From: Haemonchus contortus
Taxonomy: Eukaryota; Nematoda; Chromadorea; Rhabditida; Trichostrongylidae
Assembly: GCA_000469685.2 (NCBI GenBank)
Contig: LS997563.1
Location: forward strand, 473,369 to 537,368
DNA length: 64,000 nucleotides
Direction: 5' to 3'
Part shown: piece by piece, positions 10,429 to 20,410 of the stretch
Layout: each line of letters opens with the position of its first letter
Numbering within the stretch: position 1 is the stretch's first letter
Position numbers and translations under genes: made by a program
Notes under the pieces: generated by a model
What the model was told of the DNA's origin: nothing
Seen by the model: the letters and a program-made list of their open reading frames with translations, nothing else
Databases searched by the model: none

Positions 10429-12838
10429 ATGAGGTTTCATCTGACCTTAACGCCCTCGTGCCACTTCGAGGCACGAGTTGCAGCTATTTGCTTTTGCTGG
10501 TATGTCGTCAGTTCCGCAAGCAGCATCACGAATAAAATCCTGCTCCAGGTTCACTTAACGGTTTCGCATTCGTATTTTGGGATTCTTTATTGTTCCAAAA
10601 ATAATGTATGCGAACAATTTCCACTTATAGAATTATCCATATCCGACGACGTTGGCATTATCAAATCTTATGTGGGTGCCGATATATTCTATACCTTTGT
10701 TACGTATGTGGGAATGTAAGGTAGTAAAGTTGACGCCTTTGCAGTACAGAAAGTATCTTACTCCGATATCAGCGGGTGAGTTACTTGTGTTGTTGAGTTC
10801 TTTGTAGCTTCATAGTTTCTTGATTTTTTTTTTAGTATGAAGTAGGGGTGCTAAATGGTAAAGATCGAACAACGATGGGTGGTGGTATTGCAAAAACGTG
10901 ACTGAACGGATCCATTTCCAGCAACTGAGCTTTTATTGTTGAATCGAGTATTATTTGAACAGAATCATTCGTGCAAACTTCAAAAAAAGTCCTTCCAGTT
11001 GGAGCATCAATTCTCAAGGGTAACTAAACATGAACATGTCGTATTAGTCGTGGTTCGCAGTTTGTAGTAAAATAATACAACTAGCACGAGCTGGGTTCAC
11101 AGGGTGTTCTAGTCTCTCAATATGATATCAGTTTTTTTGCGAGGTTCCGTAACTGCGGCGCCGCAAGAAATAACTATTGTATTTAGTTGTGTTATTCCTA
11201 GTTTACATAATGTTGCTTGTCTTCTTGAATCGAGAAGTTTAGGAAAGGCTTTAGCTGTAGTAAGTGCGTACTTCAGTCTATGGAAAGTGCCAGTGTCTTA
11301 TGCTCACACAGGTTGGTCACTTATCCCAGATCATTCTTTTTCTTCTGAACACTTCTTCTTACCATTTTCTCGGTTTGGGCTTGGGTTTTCTCCCGTTATG
11401 ACCTTGTTTTTTATCGCAGTCAAGTTGTAATTGTGATGCTGTCCTCGGCGCTTTCCTCGACTTCCGTTAGTAACCGCCTATTTATTTTAGTGAAAGCATC
11501 AATGCCTTTATTTGCTGTACTTCTCAGTAGAGTTTTTCTCAAAGAAAGACAGAGCTATCAGGTTATTTTGAACGAAAAAAGTTGCATCCTCGACGTTGTC
11601 CTGAAAATTTTGTTCTATTTTGAAGGTTTATTTGTCACTACTGCCAATTGTTGCGGGAGTCGTGGTAGCGTCCGCCACCGAGCTGTCTTTTTCTCTTTTT
11701 GGCATGTTTTCGGCTCTTCTATCCACCTTTACCTATTCACTTCTGAATATTTTGGTCAAAAAAGTAAGTTATGCGAACTATGATGGTACAACTTATATGC
11801 GAAAGATTTACTTAAATCGTTGTTTCAAGCTTCTGAAGGAGTCAGATATACATCCGATTCGTTTGCTTGCAATGAATAGTCAGTTGGCGGCTATAATGGT
11901 GTTTCCATTCTGGTTGTTTAATGATGCGTTCTCTATGGCGCGAACGATGGGATCGGGTGTGGGTTCAGAAGTTTTTTGGGCTGTGTCTGTTTACTTTATA
12001 ATATAAGGTGTTATTTCGAATCGTCTCAGGACGTAAAGGATATAACTTTGCTTACTCTCTTTCCCCCAAAACACTGACGAGCCTCAGGGGAAGGATGAGA
12101 GGGTGGTTTGTCTAGTGTAGAGACAAAACGATTATCTTTTACTTTACCTAATAAATCAGTTACGATGATATGCTTGTTTATTGCGTTACATGCTTCATTG
12201 ATTTCATTTTATTGCACATTACTCGTAGGTATGTTTATCAGCTGTAGCAGGTTTTATGCGAAAAAAGTCTTACAAAACTCATCCAAAGCCATGCCAAGAT
12301 TTAGTGAGAGTCCACTGTCTGTCTGCAACCGTGACAGCAGCGGGTTCGCGATTAATGCCGGCAAAATACCGCTGCTGCAACTTGTGATTTTTAATGACGC
12401 GCATTATTGCCATCAAAATTTTATGGCATTAATAAAAATAATTTGATATTAGCTTCGCTTGAGAATGTCTATTTATTACACTTTGAAAAGGGGATGGATG
12501 TAAAGAGGAAGAGTTGTGTCCTTCATCACCATCACAGTCCTATTTTTACATTTGATGCTCCCTTCCTCTAATTTTTCAACTCTTACTTTTCCAATTTGTT
12601 TCCAATTAGAGTATGTATAAAACTGTTATTTGGCTGATTAAGGATACCATGCATCCATCACCTGATCTGTGGCTTCTGGTCCTTCTAGCGATGACTGGTG
12701 TTTTGTCGTTTTTGCAAAATTTGTGCGCCTTTTCATTAATTCATCAACTGACAGCCCTTTCTTATGCAGTTTGCAACGCCACGAAGCGGATTACTGTAAT
12801 TGGATCGTCGCTGCTCACTCTGCACAACCCCGTCACAG
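10429..12838 (+). CDS. SLC35E1-like nucleotide-sugar/triose-phosphate transporter (partial multi-exon model)
   Basis: Separate exons match the SLC35E1-type TPT family of Golgi/ER multipass transporters in the expected order. Exon 10429-10548 (ATG start, ends ..NKILLQ before GT) gives the first membrane helix. An exon of about 11202-11311 ends SLWKVPVSYAHT, phase 1. Exon 11491-11561 (acceptor TTATTTTAG) gives VKASMPLFAVLLSRVFLKE. Exon 11626-11763 gives VYLSLLPIVAGVVVASATE and ends at a GTAAGT donor. The exon from 11830 (acceptor TTTCAAG) gives LLKESDIHPIRLLAMN. Exon 12610-12838 contains the family motif NATKRI and ends HNPVT at GT. The exon for helix 2 and the C-terminal exon are not seen; substrate is unknown. 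The exon at 11626 has a weak acceptor (TTTTGAAG). The gene could be intact with distant exons or decaying. Confidence 0.72.
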
Positions 12839-14061
12839 GTACGATCGTCGCGGTGAATTTTTCTTCACTTGAATCCTTGCTCAGAACAGTTGTGCCTCAC
12901 CGTAATCATGGTATGACATTATTTCACATACCAGATCTGCGTGAGGCTATAGTAAATGCCATTCAAGACCAACTTCACCCGTCAAATCAGGGCGGATGCT
13001 AACGTGGAATGGTATATTTTTAGAACACTCAGATCGCCAAACTCCTCCTTTCCTTGTTGAAATTGGCCTGTAGCCTGATCCTCTCTGGATTCGGACGTTG
13101 TTCTGAGAGTTACGAGTTTCCGGCCACACACACACCCAGCGCTCTATATACTGTTAGACTGACATACTATCGTTTTTATTTGTTCACCCCTTCGGGTATT
13201 CCTTACGTATACGATTTTGACGTGACCGGCTACTGAGATTCTTAGTGATTGAACTATTTCATCATAAGTAACAACCATTTCTAAGGCTTCGTAATTTACC
13301 AGTGCAGAGTTTGATGCAGCCAAGCGTGGCGAACCGTGTGCCGCATTCTGCTCCTACTATGAATGCGCTCATACAGTGCGGTGCGAATAGTTCGTAAGCC
13401 ATTACCAGTTCAACCTTTTAGGACATCCGATACTTACTATTTCTGCTGTTAAGAAAGTTTGAAAATTGGCAAAGAAATGCTCTTTCTGATGATTGCCAAC
13501 TCTTGTTCTCACCTCTGCATAATGGTTTTCTATGGTAATATTATTGGACTTTCCGAAGTTTTCAGGTGTAATTAACGACTGCAACGGACTAATGTTTCAA
13601 CGCAATTGTCTTCTTTAGAGATCTAAGAGCAACTCGGGGTGATCTGCACACTACTGGATTTAATCTTCTCCGGCGAGTGCGATGATGTGTTCGAAATTCA
13701 TCCGGCTACTACTCACGGCTTGAGAAAGGGCCTGCTATTGTTGAGGCTCACAAAATCTGCTGTCGCCATTGATGGAAATAAGTGGCGAATCGTACTTTTT
13801 ACTGTCTCGCTCAACTCAATAACAAGGAAGATCACGTATGGTGCCTCTGTGCCTCGAACTGTAGTAGGTATAGCAGGAGATTGTTAGTCATGTAAGGACA
13901 CCCGTCTTCGCTGTCTTTTTCATTGACAAATACTATGATTGATATCTTCATAAAATATCATCGTCTGCTTTGATTTCAACACGTTTTCTTAGAATAGTGG
14001 GACATTTCATACCGGCCAGGTGTTCCATAGCTCGCATAGCTAGTTGACTTTCTTTTTCTCT
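12839..14061. other. Downstream of the transporter, no last exon found
   Basis: I searched by eye for the conserved final TPT segment (a short loop, a membrane helix, then a Lys/Tyr-rich tail) and did not find it before the retroelement at 14067. The region is otherwise unassigned. If the gene continues, this is intron, and the BEL/Pao element lies within or just after the gene. Confidence 0.4.
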
Positions 14062-14066
14062 AGTGT

Positions 14067-14228
14067 TGTGCAGGGTGGTTCATTGAGTTTGATGGAGACG
14101 AGTCGAGAGACAACCGTTTATTGTCGGCGTTATTAGTGAACAGTCCTAGAGCCTGGGCCCATGCTCTTAGTAAGACATGGGGCGGGGCGCGGGGAGCGTC
14201 GGGGTCATCGGGACCATGGACGATGACA
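14067..14228 (-). repeat. 3' LTR of the BEL/Pao element
   Basis: 162 bp, TGT...ACA on the minus strand. Differences from the 5' LTR are at T/G near 14083, G/A near 14155 and T/G near 14171. The short length suggests a compact promoter and polyadenylation region; I could not place a TATA box securely. Confidence 0.92.
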
Positions 14229-14241
14229 CTCCCCGGCCCCA
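14229..14241 (-). promoter_or_regulatory. Polypurine-tract-like site
   Basis: Immediately inside the 3' LTR the minus strand reads GGGGCCGGGGAG, purine-rich apart from CC. Position and composition fit the second-strand primer of a retroelement. Confidence 0.5.
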
Positions 14242-14297
14242 AAAGGAATACAAAACATACAAATTTGCATCGAACAAGTTAGCGTCAAAATAATGCA

Positions 14298-14870
14298 TCA
14301 CAATGAGATCACTGTAGTCGAATTTCGTTCCTTGAGCGCTGGCTTCGAGCGAACTGGGCGATGGTCGGTTGCAGGTGCGGCGACGGCGAGTGATCGGAAC
14401 TTGACGTTGCAGATGAATAACAGAGTAAATCCAATTAGCAGGTAGTGTGGACGAGGGCAACGACGAGATAGCGGAGTGGTGATGGGAGACGACGGGAATG
14501 GAGAAGCCTCAGTTTCGAGGCCTTTTGAGCTGCTGAGCATGAGGCCTTCTGCGGGAGCATTCCCACATTTCATCCCACACTCGAGGTCATGCTCTGGTTT
14601 CAGGCACTTCACGCACAAGTGCAGCTTTGATGCCTGAGCCGTCCTGGAGACGGAGTCAGGAAATTTGCTGCACCTGGCGGTGAAGTGATTGTCTTTGTTA
14701 TCCTCAACTGTGCAGAATACGCGGGAGGATTTCGGTGCCGTTCGCTCCAATAGTTGATTGAGCTTCGCATCCATGGCTTTCATCATGGGCATCAAGTTGT
14801 GCAGTATTGTGGCGGCGTCGCACCTGTCGAGTTCGTCGATGGCTGCTTGCATCTCAGAGGAAAAGGACAT
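14298..14870 (-). CDS. Accessory zinc-knuckle ORF at the 3' end of the BEL/Pao element
   Basis: A 190-codon uninterrupted ORF with ATG start lies between env and the 3' LTR, where BEL/Pao elements usually have no gene. Residues 1-45 are Met/Leu/Asp/Glu-rich and look helical or coiled coil. Residues 53-102 hold a cysteine/histidine cluster: C53, H62, C67, then C86-x2-C89-x4-H94-x3-C98 and C102, containing LCVKCLKPEHDLEC. This resembles gag-like knuckle proteins that are frequent in nematode retroelements. A hydrophobic stretch (about 142-158) follows, then a basic tail. The start of a similar protein is on the minus strand at 26832-27035 beside the second element. A nucleic-acid-binding role is inference; it could also be a captured gag fragment. 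Confidence 0.6.
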   Translation of the reverse strand: MSFSSEMQAAIDELDRCDAATILHNLMPMMKAMDAKLNQLLERTAPKSSRVFCTVEDNKDNHFTARCSKFPDSVSRTAQASKLHLCVKCLKPEHDLECGMKCGNAPAEGLMLSSSKGLETEASPFPSSPITTPLSRRCPRPHYLLIGFTLLFICNVKFRSLAVAAPATDHRPVRSKPALKERNSTTVISL

Positions 14871-15216
14871 GTTAAACTGTAGTACTCAGATTACCCCTTC
14901 TTTTATACGGAATGCTAGCACCCTCGGACACACTTTCTTATCACTCCTATCAATGTAAAATCATCGAGCCACTTTCTATAAAATTTTATGGCCTTAATGA
15001 GGTCATCCCTGAGGGGAATTTTCAGACAACGGGCATAAGTGCTAATGATGCTCTGCCCTGAGGATAATGTGGGGAACTGGCATTAGATCCAATGAGGCTA
15101 CGCCGGAGGGGACACCACGGCACGGCTTTGCATGTCTCTAATAACCACGGTCATTTATTACATATCTATGTACATTGCCGACTTGGCGGCTATTTATTAT
15201 TTTGCTTGCTTTTTTT
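14871..15216 (-). other. Spacer between env and the zinc-knuckle ORF
   Basis: About 345 bases without coding signal. It contains no recognisable LTR or primer sequence and presumably serves as an untranslated or intron segment of the 3' transcript. Confidence 0.4.
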
Positions 15217-16803
15217 TCAATTTTGTACTCTTTCAATAGGAATTTCATTTGTCGCTTTCGATTTTCGTTGACTGCGAACTAGATTTAGCATGTAGCAAAG
15301 CATTTTGTACGCGATCTCCACAACTTTTAGCAAAATTAAGTAGATGCCCTTCATCACACTCAGTATTATGATGGGGCCCATCAAGTAAGTGAGTGCGGAG
15401 AGCAATATCATTGAGATAAGAGCTCCTACCACTAGTTTGTAATGGTTTTTGATGATTTTAATCAGTGGGTCAATATTTGGCAGAGATATATCTGTAAAAC
15501 ATTGATGTTTTATAGACACACCGTGCGATTTTTTGTCGAAAATGGAGTACTGTCCTTCTGCTATGTGATAAAATAGTGTTGCGGTTAGCAAAAACTTGGT
15601 TGGTTTTTCGGAACAATGAGCAGTACACTGTTCATTCACAATAGGATGCTCGAAATTTAAGAATATGACATTGCTCTCATTTGATGGGCCACAATTCACT
15701 AGAAATTGTTGCGATTCGCACGTCACTGTTACCTTAGCTTGTGACTGCGACTTGCAAATCGCTGTGAAGTGTGCGCCATGTTCGCAATCGTAGCATCCAG
15801 TTAACTCAGTAATCTTGAATCCACATTCTTGGTTTACTACTAATTCCGTAGAGTCTTGAAGTAGTGTAGATTCGATTCTGAGTACCATTTCTTCCTCGTA
15901 GGAAGAGGCATGTACGTTCTCATTATCAACGAATATTTCTGCATACGGAGTTTTAAGGGGTAGCGTGTACTGTGTGTGATCACGTAGTTTGCTAATACCA
16001 TCGTCAGGACATTGGCAGCTGTGCACAGAATTTCCGCAATTGCACCGTATTTGATTTGTGCGCGTCGAAAAATCGTTGTGCGCTTGAGTATGGCTGCTGC
16101 ATTTGACAGGGATTTGGAAATTGGGTGGTAATATATATGATCTGTTATTGCTTAGTGCAAAGCGTTTGTTTGCGAGGTAATGCGATGGTTTTTGAACCGA
16201 TAGTACTGTGAAGTTGAAACTATCCAGTTTTTCGGTAATGTAGGGTCTGAATGAGTGCACAATCTTTCGAGTGTGATTTGTTAATATGATTTCAACTTCA
16301 AGCGTTATGGTAGGAGTCCAGTGTGGACATTCAATTATTTCAAAGACTCGCTGGGATATGGGTTTGTGGACTATCCTGTAAAACCAGCAGGCTGGTAACG
16401 ATAAACCACATCCGCATAGTATTCCGCCACAGCTGTTCATGCACCCGGAATATCCAGGGTATTTTGCTACGCGCCTGAGTTCCGAAATAGTTTCATTTGG
16501 ACTTATCGTTTCACATTTATCAGTGGTGCATGATCCCGCTAGGGCGCATCTTTTCATCTGATATATTTGCAATTTTGTAGGTCTTGAGAAATATTCGGTA
16601 TTCTTCGTACATTTGAAGTTTACAGCCTTCTTAGTGATTTTTGCTAATCCTACAGTCTTATTCGAGTGTACTATTCCTATGCATAGCTCGGACTGTAGCT
16701 TGTTGAACAATAGCTCCTGACTATATTCAAGATGGCAGTGATTCAGTTCATTGCATACTTGTTCGGCTGAGTGTCGCGTCCATCCATGAATCCATGTTGG
16801 CAC
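15217..16803 (-). CDS. env: Env, downstream frame: phlebovirus Gc-like glycoprotein
   Basis: A 528-codon reading frame rich in cysteine, with many paired CxC and CxxC motifs (for example GYSGCMNSCGGILCGCGLSL and CNCGNSVHSCQCP). This pattern and its position after pol fit the class II fusion glycoprotein related to the phlebovirus G2 protein, known in nematode BEL/Pao elements. The C-terminal part has a long hydrophobic segment (about 455-510) followed by a basic tail, as expected of a membrane anchor. Several NxT/NxS sites are present. Its first codon in this frame is GTG, and it overlaps the upstream env frame (16743-17351) by 61 bases in another frame, so it is likely one product broken by, or read through, a frame change just after a signal-peptide-like segment. 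Function in particle entry is inferred from the family. Confidence 0.75.
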   Translation of the reverse strand: MPTWIHGWTRHSAEQVCNELNHCHLEYSQELLFNKLQSELCIGIVHSNKTVGLAKITKKAVNFKCTKNTEYFSRPTKLQIYQMKRCALAGSCTTDKCETISPNETISELRRVAKYPGYSGCMNSCGGILCGCGLSLPACWFYRIVHKPISQRVFEIIECPHWTPTITLEVEIILTNHTRKIVHSFRPYITEKLDSFNFTVLSVQKPSHYLANKRFALSNNRSYILPPNFQIPVKCSSHTQAHNDFSTRTNQIRCNCGNSVHSCQCPDDGISKLRDHTQYTLPLKTPYAEIFVDNENVHASSYEEEMVLRIESTLLQDSTELVVNQECGFKITELTGCYDCEHGAHFTAICKSQSQAKVTVTCESQQFLVNCGPSNESNVIFLNFEHPIVNEQCTAHCSEKPTKFLLTATLFYHIAEGQYSIFDKKSHGVSIKHQCFTDISLPNIDPLIKIIKNHYKLVVGALISMILLSALTYLMGPIIILSVMKGIYLILLKVVEIAYKMLCYMLNLVRSQRKSKATNEIPIERVQN

Positions 16804-17351
16804 GCGTCAATGGGCGAAATCATAAACAACAACGTGCACACCACCATGAGTGTTGAGCCTGGTAATGGTGCTAATTCAAAGCCGGTAGTTGGGGCAGTTG
16901 GTTCACTGCGTTCCACCCTGTCGGGGTTTAGGGCATTCGATTCAGTCTTCCTTTTGATTTTGATTAGTGCCCACGCGATCCCCATAAGGGCGGCGATGAT
17001 CAAGTAAATCAATATAGCCGATGTAGCTATCGCTCCAACTGGCCAACAATGTGGATTTCCCAGTAAGCTTTTTGACAAGAAGTACTGGTGGTCACAAAAT
17101 TTTGGCCTATCACATATCTTTGATTGTTCGTGTACTACTTCATTTTTGAGAGTTCGTAGTCGCACGTTCACTCCCTGTTCGGTAGGCAAGATAGGTAAGA
17201 TGTACCTGGTTGTTCGGCTTGTGTTGTTTAACGGTTGGCCCTCGGTGCCAATGCAAACCTCAAACCAGCCGTTCATTGGTGGTATATGAACAATTCCTTT
17301 TGCGCATGAAATTATGGATGAGTTTTGGCTTGCCAGATACGTGGAAGCCAA
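16743..17351 (-). CDS. env: Env, upstream frame: membrane-anchored N-terminal part
   Basis: A 202-codon frame without an ATG near its start. Upstream in-frame codons encode a hydrophobic segment (KTALLFLTVLALASTYLA) that looks like a signal peptide, and the frame opens just after a TAA, so expression probably needs splicing from an upstream exon. A membrane helix sits at about 108-135 (SAILIYLIIAALMGIAW), followed by a Lys/Arg-rich stretch. A second hydrophobic segment ends MISPIDACQ, resembling an internal signal peptide with cleavage after Ala. The frame runs out 15 codons later while the second frame begins at the same site. The arrangement resembles a polyprotein with an N-terminal part cleaved from Gc. 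The same plan is seen in the second element (29620-30183). Confidence 0.65.
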   Translation of the reverse strand: MASTYLASQNSSIISCAKGIVHIPPMNGWFEVCIGTEGQPLNNTSRTTRYILPILPTEQGVNVRLRTLKNEVVHEQSKICDRPKFCDHQYFLSKSLLGNPHCWPVGAIATSAILIYLIIAALMGIAWALIKIKRKTESNALNPDRVERSEPTAPTTGFELAPLPGSTLMVVCTLLFMISPIDACQHGFMDGRDTQPNKYAMN

Positions 17352-19438
17352 GGCCAGAACTGTGAGGAACAGTAGTGCTGTTTTGACGGAAATGACGTTT
17401 TAGAGAGTTGCACATTGCTTTCCATGCTTCTGGAGAAGTCATAGGCTCGCGTTTTTGAATTGCGAGGTAACACCCTTCTTGTAGTGTCTTTATCCTCATA
17501 GTGTTCGTCTGGGATCGCATTTCCAGAGTTACTGCTTTCCTCCATATCGCTAGCGATATGTTCTTTTGCTTCACTACGAATTTCTAAGGGATAGATCTTA
17601 TTCAGAGGTCTGTGAATGATGTTTTGATTTGGCATGAGTATCTTCGCCGATCTAATCAGACCGTCGGACGAGCTAACGATTTCTGTGATTTTTCCGTAAG
17701 GCCAATTTCCTCTAGGGATTAAGTCCTGCTCAATCAATACTACCTCACCGACCTCAGGGCAAGATCGCTGCAGATGTCCTGGTTGTTTGAGCTGTTGTTT
17801 TTGCATCTTCCTCAGACTTACTAGATATTCTGATTCCCAGCACTCCCAAAACTTGTTTGCTAGAGTCTCAGAGAATCGGATCGCTTCCATGGTTTGTTCT
17901 CTAGATTGGATAAACTCTGGATCATACGTAGGATCATCATTGTTTGTACAGTTTTCCGCTTCCGGGAGAGAAAATTTAAGATTTCCCTGTAAAAAATCGA
18001 TAGGACGAAGAGGAATTTCTGTCATATCTTCTAAGTTCAATTTTGTGAGTGGTCTCGTGTTCAGAATGGCCTCGATTCTTGTAAGAACTGTCGACATTTC
18101 TACAAAAGTTAGTCTTTTTCGTCCTATGGTTTTGTTTAGCGCCTTTTTAACTGAGGCTACTAATCTTTCCCATACGCCACCCATCCAAGGCGCGGCTGGT
18201 GGGTTGAATAACCATCTTATTCGATTTGAAGCGCAGTAAGACATTAAAGAATGCCTTGTTAGTGCACTATTTTCAAACATGGTAGATATAATCTGCTCGC
18301 CATGTTTAAAATTTGTTCCACAATCTGTCCGAATAATCCTTGGAACGCCTCTCCTTGATATGAAGCGGATGAAGCTATTCAAAAATGCACCCGTCGACAA
18401 ACTTTCTACCAATTCAAGGTGAACTGCACGTGATGTGAGGCATGTGTACAAACTCACGTACATTTTATCTTGAGTTTTTGATGTGAATGGCCCCATAAAG
18501 TCACATCCCGTGTTTTGGAACGGTTTCGACGCGCTGTCTCGGTCTCTAGGTAAACCTGGCATTTCTGGAGCACCTAATGGTAGTCCTTGGTATCTTTTGC
18601 ATATTGTGCAGCTCTTGAGATATTTCTTGAAAGCGTCTGAGGGACGCGGTATCCAGAATCGTTGTCGAGCGATTGTCAGTGTATGCTCTTTTCCACAATG
18701 TGCATTTTCTTTGTGGATTTGCTGTACAATCAAGCGAATGAGCTCAGATTTTGTAGGAATATAGATAGGTGATTTGGTGTCACGAGGGATCGCTGCATTT
18801 TGTAGACGCGATTGGTGCCTAATTATGCCATTTTTGTCTCGAATAAGATTTTTGTCAGGAAATCGTTTTTGCAACGCTTTGATATCCTCGTGTCGTTGTT
18901 CTTGAAGGAGAACAATTTGTTCTGACATTTCGGTGTCTATGGACGAAATTTCTCTGGTTGAGCTGAATTTCGAGACGATTAGTAACTCGATCTTTGTGCG
19001 ACTGTTCTTATTCGTGAGTGAAGCCCAGTTTAATAGTGTTTTATTAACAATGGCAACTACTCGATGCACCTTCTGCAAGCTCGAAAACCTTGTCAGATCG
19101 ATGAGTTGAGGCGAATTTTCGCTGGTTTGTGCTGAGATGTTTATTTTTGGCGTTACTTCGTTGTCACCCATTACTGAGAGTATCTCGGTGATATACTCTA
19201 TAGATTTTATTGGCCATGTGGTAGGATTTGCTTCGAGCCATTTGGGACCGCGAATCCAGTCGCTATTGTTAATATTTTTGGCACTTAAACCTCTTGTCCC
19301 GGCGTCCGCAGGGTTATGAGAGGTAACCACGTGAAAGAATGATAAGGAAATTCCTTCTGCTTCTATAGCTGTTTTTATTTGAAGGATTCTCTCTCGTGTA
19401 TTAGCGACGAAAATCGGTAATTTTTTAGTAGACTTCAA
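17312..19438 (-). CDS. pol: Pol, C-terminal part: RNase H end and integrase
   Basis: 708 codons. Residues 1-70 are the end of the Pao-type RNase H, with the NPADAGTRG motif. The integrase zinc-binding domain has H242/H247 and C277/C280. The catalytic DDE residues are visible as D313 (NTGCDFMGPF), D372 (IRTDCGTNF) and E424 (GGVWERL). Residues about 560-620 are the C-terminal basic domain typical of BEL/Pao integrases (GEVVLIEQDLIPRGNWP). The role is integration of the DNA copy. The frame follows directly on a TGA stop at 19439-19441 that separates it from the preceding RNase H frame, so the two were one polyprotein. It overlaps the start of env. Confidence 0.88.
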   Translation of the reverse strand: MKSTKKLPIFVANTRERILQIKTAIEAEGISLSFFHVVTSHNPADAGTRGLSAKNINNSDWIRGPKWLEANPTTWPIKSIEYITEILSVMGDNEVTPKINISAQTSENSPQLIDLTRFSSLQKVHRVVAIVNKTLLNWASLTNKNSRTKIELLIVSKFSSTREISSIDTEMSEQIVLLQEQRHEDIKALQKRFPDKNLIRDKNGIIRHQSRLQNAAIPRDTKSPIYIPTKSELIRLIVQQIHKENAHCGKEHTLTIARQRFWIPRPSDAFKKYLKSCTICKRYQGLPLGAPEMPGLPRDRDSASKPFQNTGCDFMGPFTSKTQDKMYVSLYTCLTSRAVHLELVESLSTGAFLNSFIRFISRRGVPRIIRTDCGTNFKHGEQIISTMFENSALTRHSLMSYCASNRIRWLFNPPAAPWMGGVWERLVASVKKALNKTIGRKRLTFVEMSTVLTRIEAILNTRPLTKLNLEDMTEIPLRPIDFLQGNLKFSLPEAENCTNNDDPTYDPEFIQSREQTMEAIRFSETLANKFWECWESEYLVSLRKMQKQQLKQPGHLQRSCPEVGEVVLIEQDLIPRGNWPYGKITEIVSSSDGLIRSAKILMPNQNIIHRPLNKIYPLEIRSEAKEHIASDMEESSNSGNAIPDEHYEDKDTTRRVLPRNSKTRAYDFSRSMESNVQLSKTSFPSKQHYCSSQFWPWLPRIWQAKTHP

Positions 19439-20011
19439 TCACCATAATGCGATTTCACTGTCTGTTACAACAGATATCGCATCGATTGTAATATTTGACT
19501 TTCCAATGTTTGAAACAACTGATTTGGTAAGGCGCATTGCCATTAGTAATCCGATAAGTTCTAACCTTGGAATTGTTTGTTGAGTTTTCCTTGGTGTTAA
19601 TCGTGTTTTTCCGCTAATTAGGCTTGATACTGACCTCGTGAGGAGATTTTGCCCGTAGATACAGGTCGCGATTGCTGCGTTACTGGCATCGGCAAATGCC
19701 CACAGGCGTACCTTCGCACCTGAGATAGGGGTGAAATGTCGCGGTAGTGATATGACTGCTCCATTGACGACGTTGGTTAATTGATTCCACTTTTTTAACG
19801 TTTTCGAATCAAGGTTCGCTTTCCAGTCGACTCCGGAGTCGAATATTTCTCTCATTGTTGCTTTTAAGTGCACTAGTAGAGGACCTGCTAATCCTATAGG
19901 ATCGTAAACGGAGTTAATTTGGCTAACAACATCTTTTTTTAGTAATGTTGTCAAACTTTTGGAAATTTGTAGTGACTTGAAAGCTGTCATTTTCGAGTTC
20001 GTACTCAACAC
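19439..20011 (-). pseudogene. pol: Pol segment: RT thumb and RNase H
   Basis: About 190 codons containing the RT-connection motif SQINSVYDPIGLAGP and the RNase H motifs FADAS, RLELIGLL and TDSEIAL with its acidic residues. It ends in one TGA (19439-19441), after which the same frame continues as the RNase H tail and integrase. The N-terminal 20 codons overlap the preceding RT frame in a different frame, placing an indel at about 19960-19990. A stop and a frameshift inside an otherwise well-preserved domain are signs of recent decay. Confidence 0.82.
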
Positions 20012-20378
20012 CCAAGATCTTTATGCAATCTGATTCAAGTCTGTCCTCTTTTGGACTTTGCTGATTCACTTCTTTAGAATTTGAGATGTACTCTCTAAGG
20101 TTCATACCAATTTGAGCAAATAGTTGTTTGGACTCCTGGTATTTTTGTAACGCTTCTTCTATTGATTCGGCCTGCAGCAGTATGTTGTCAACGTACAGGT
20201 TACGAGCGATTTCATTGGCTAGCTCGGTATCTTGGCTGTTCAGAAATGCAGAGAGAGCCATGTTCAGAACACTAGGAGAGGCCGTTACTCCAAATGGGAG
20301 TCTCTTGAAGCGGTACTGAACAATGTTTTCTCTGGTAGCGGACAGGTCTACGTTTTTCAGCCATAAAAAGCGACACAA
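19923..20378 (-). pseudogene. pol: Pol segment: RT palm with YVDN
   Basis: About 150 codons covering the RT palm: CRFLWLKN, RLPFGVTASPSVLN and the catalytic-turn motif LYVDN at residues 61-65. Retroviruses have YxDD here; Asn in the second position is, from family knowledge, common in nematode BEL/Pao RTs. It begins after an indel at about 20380-20410 that replaces the residues following the first RT aspartate motif (CDIEA), and ends at the 19970 frameshift. Confidence 0.8.
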
Positions 20379-20410
20379 GTCTCTGTGGGATTTTGGCAGG
20401 CGGATTTGAG

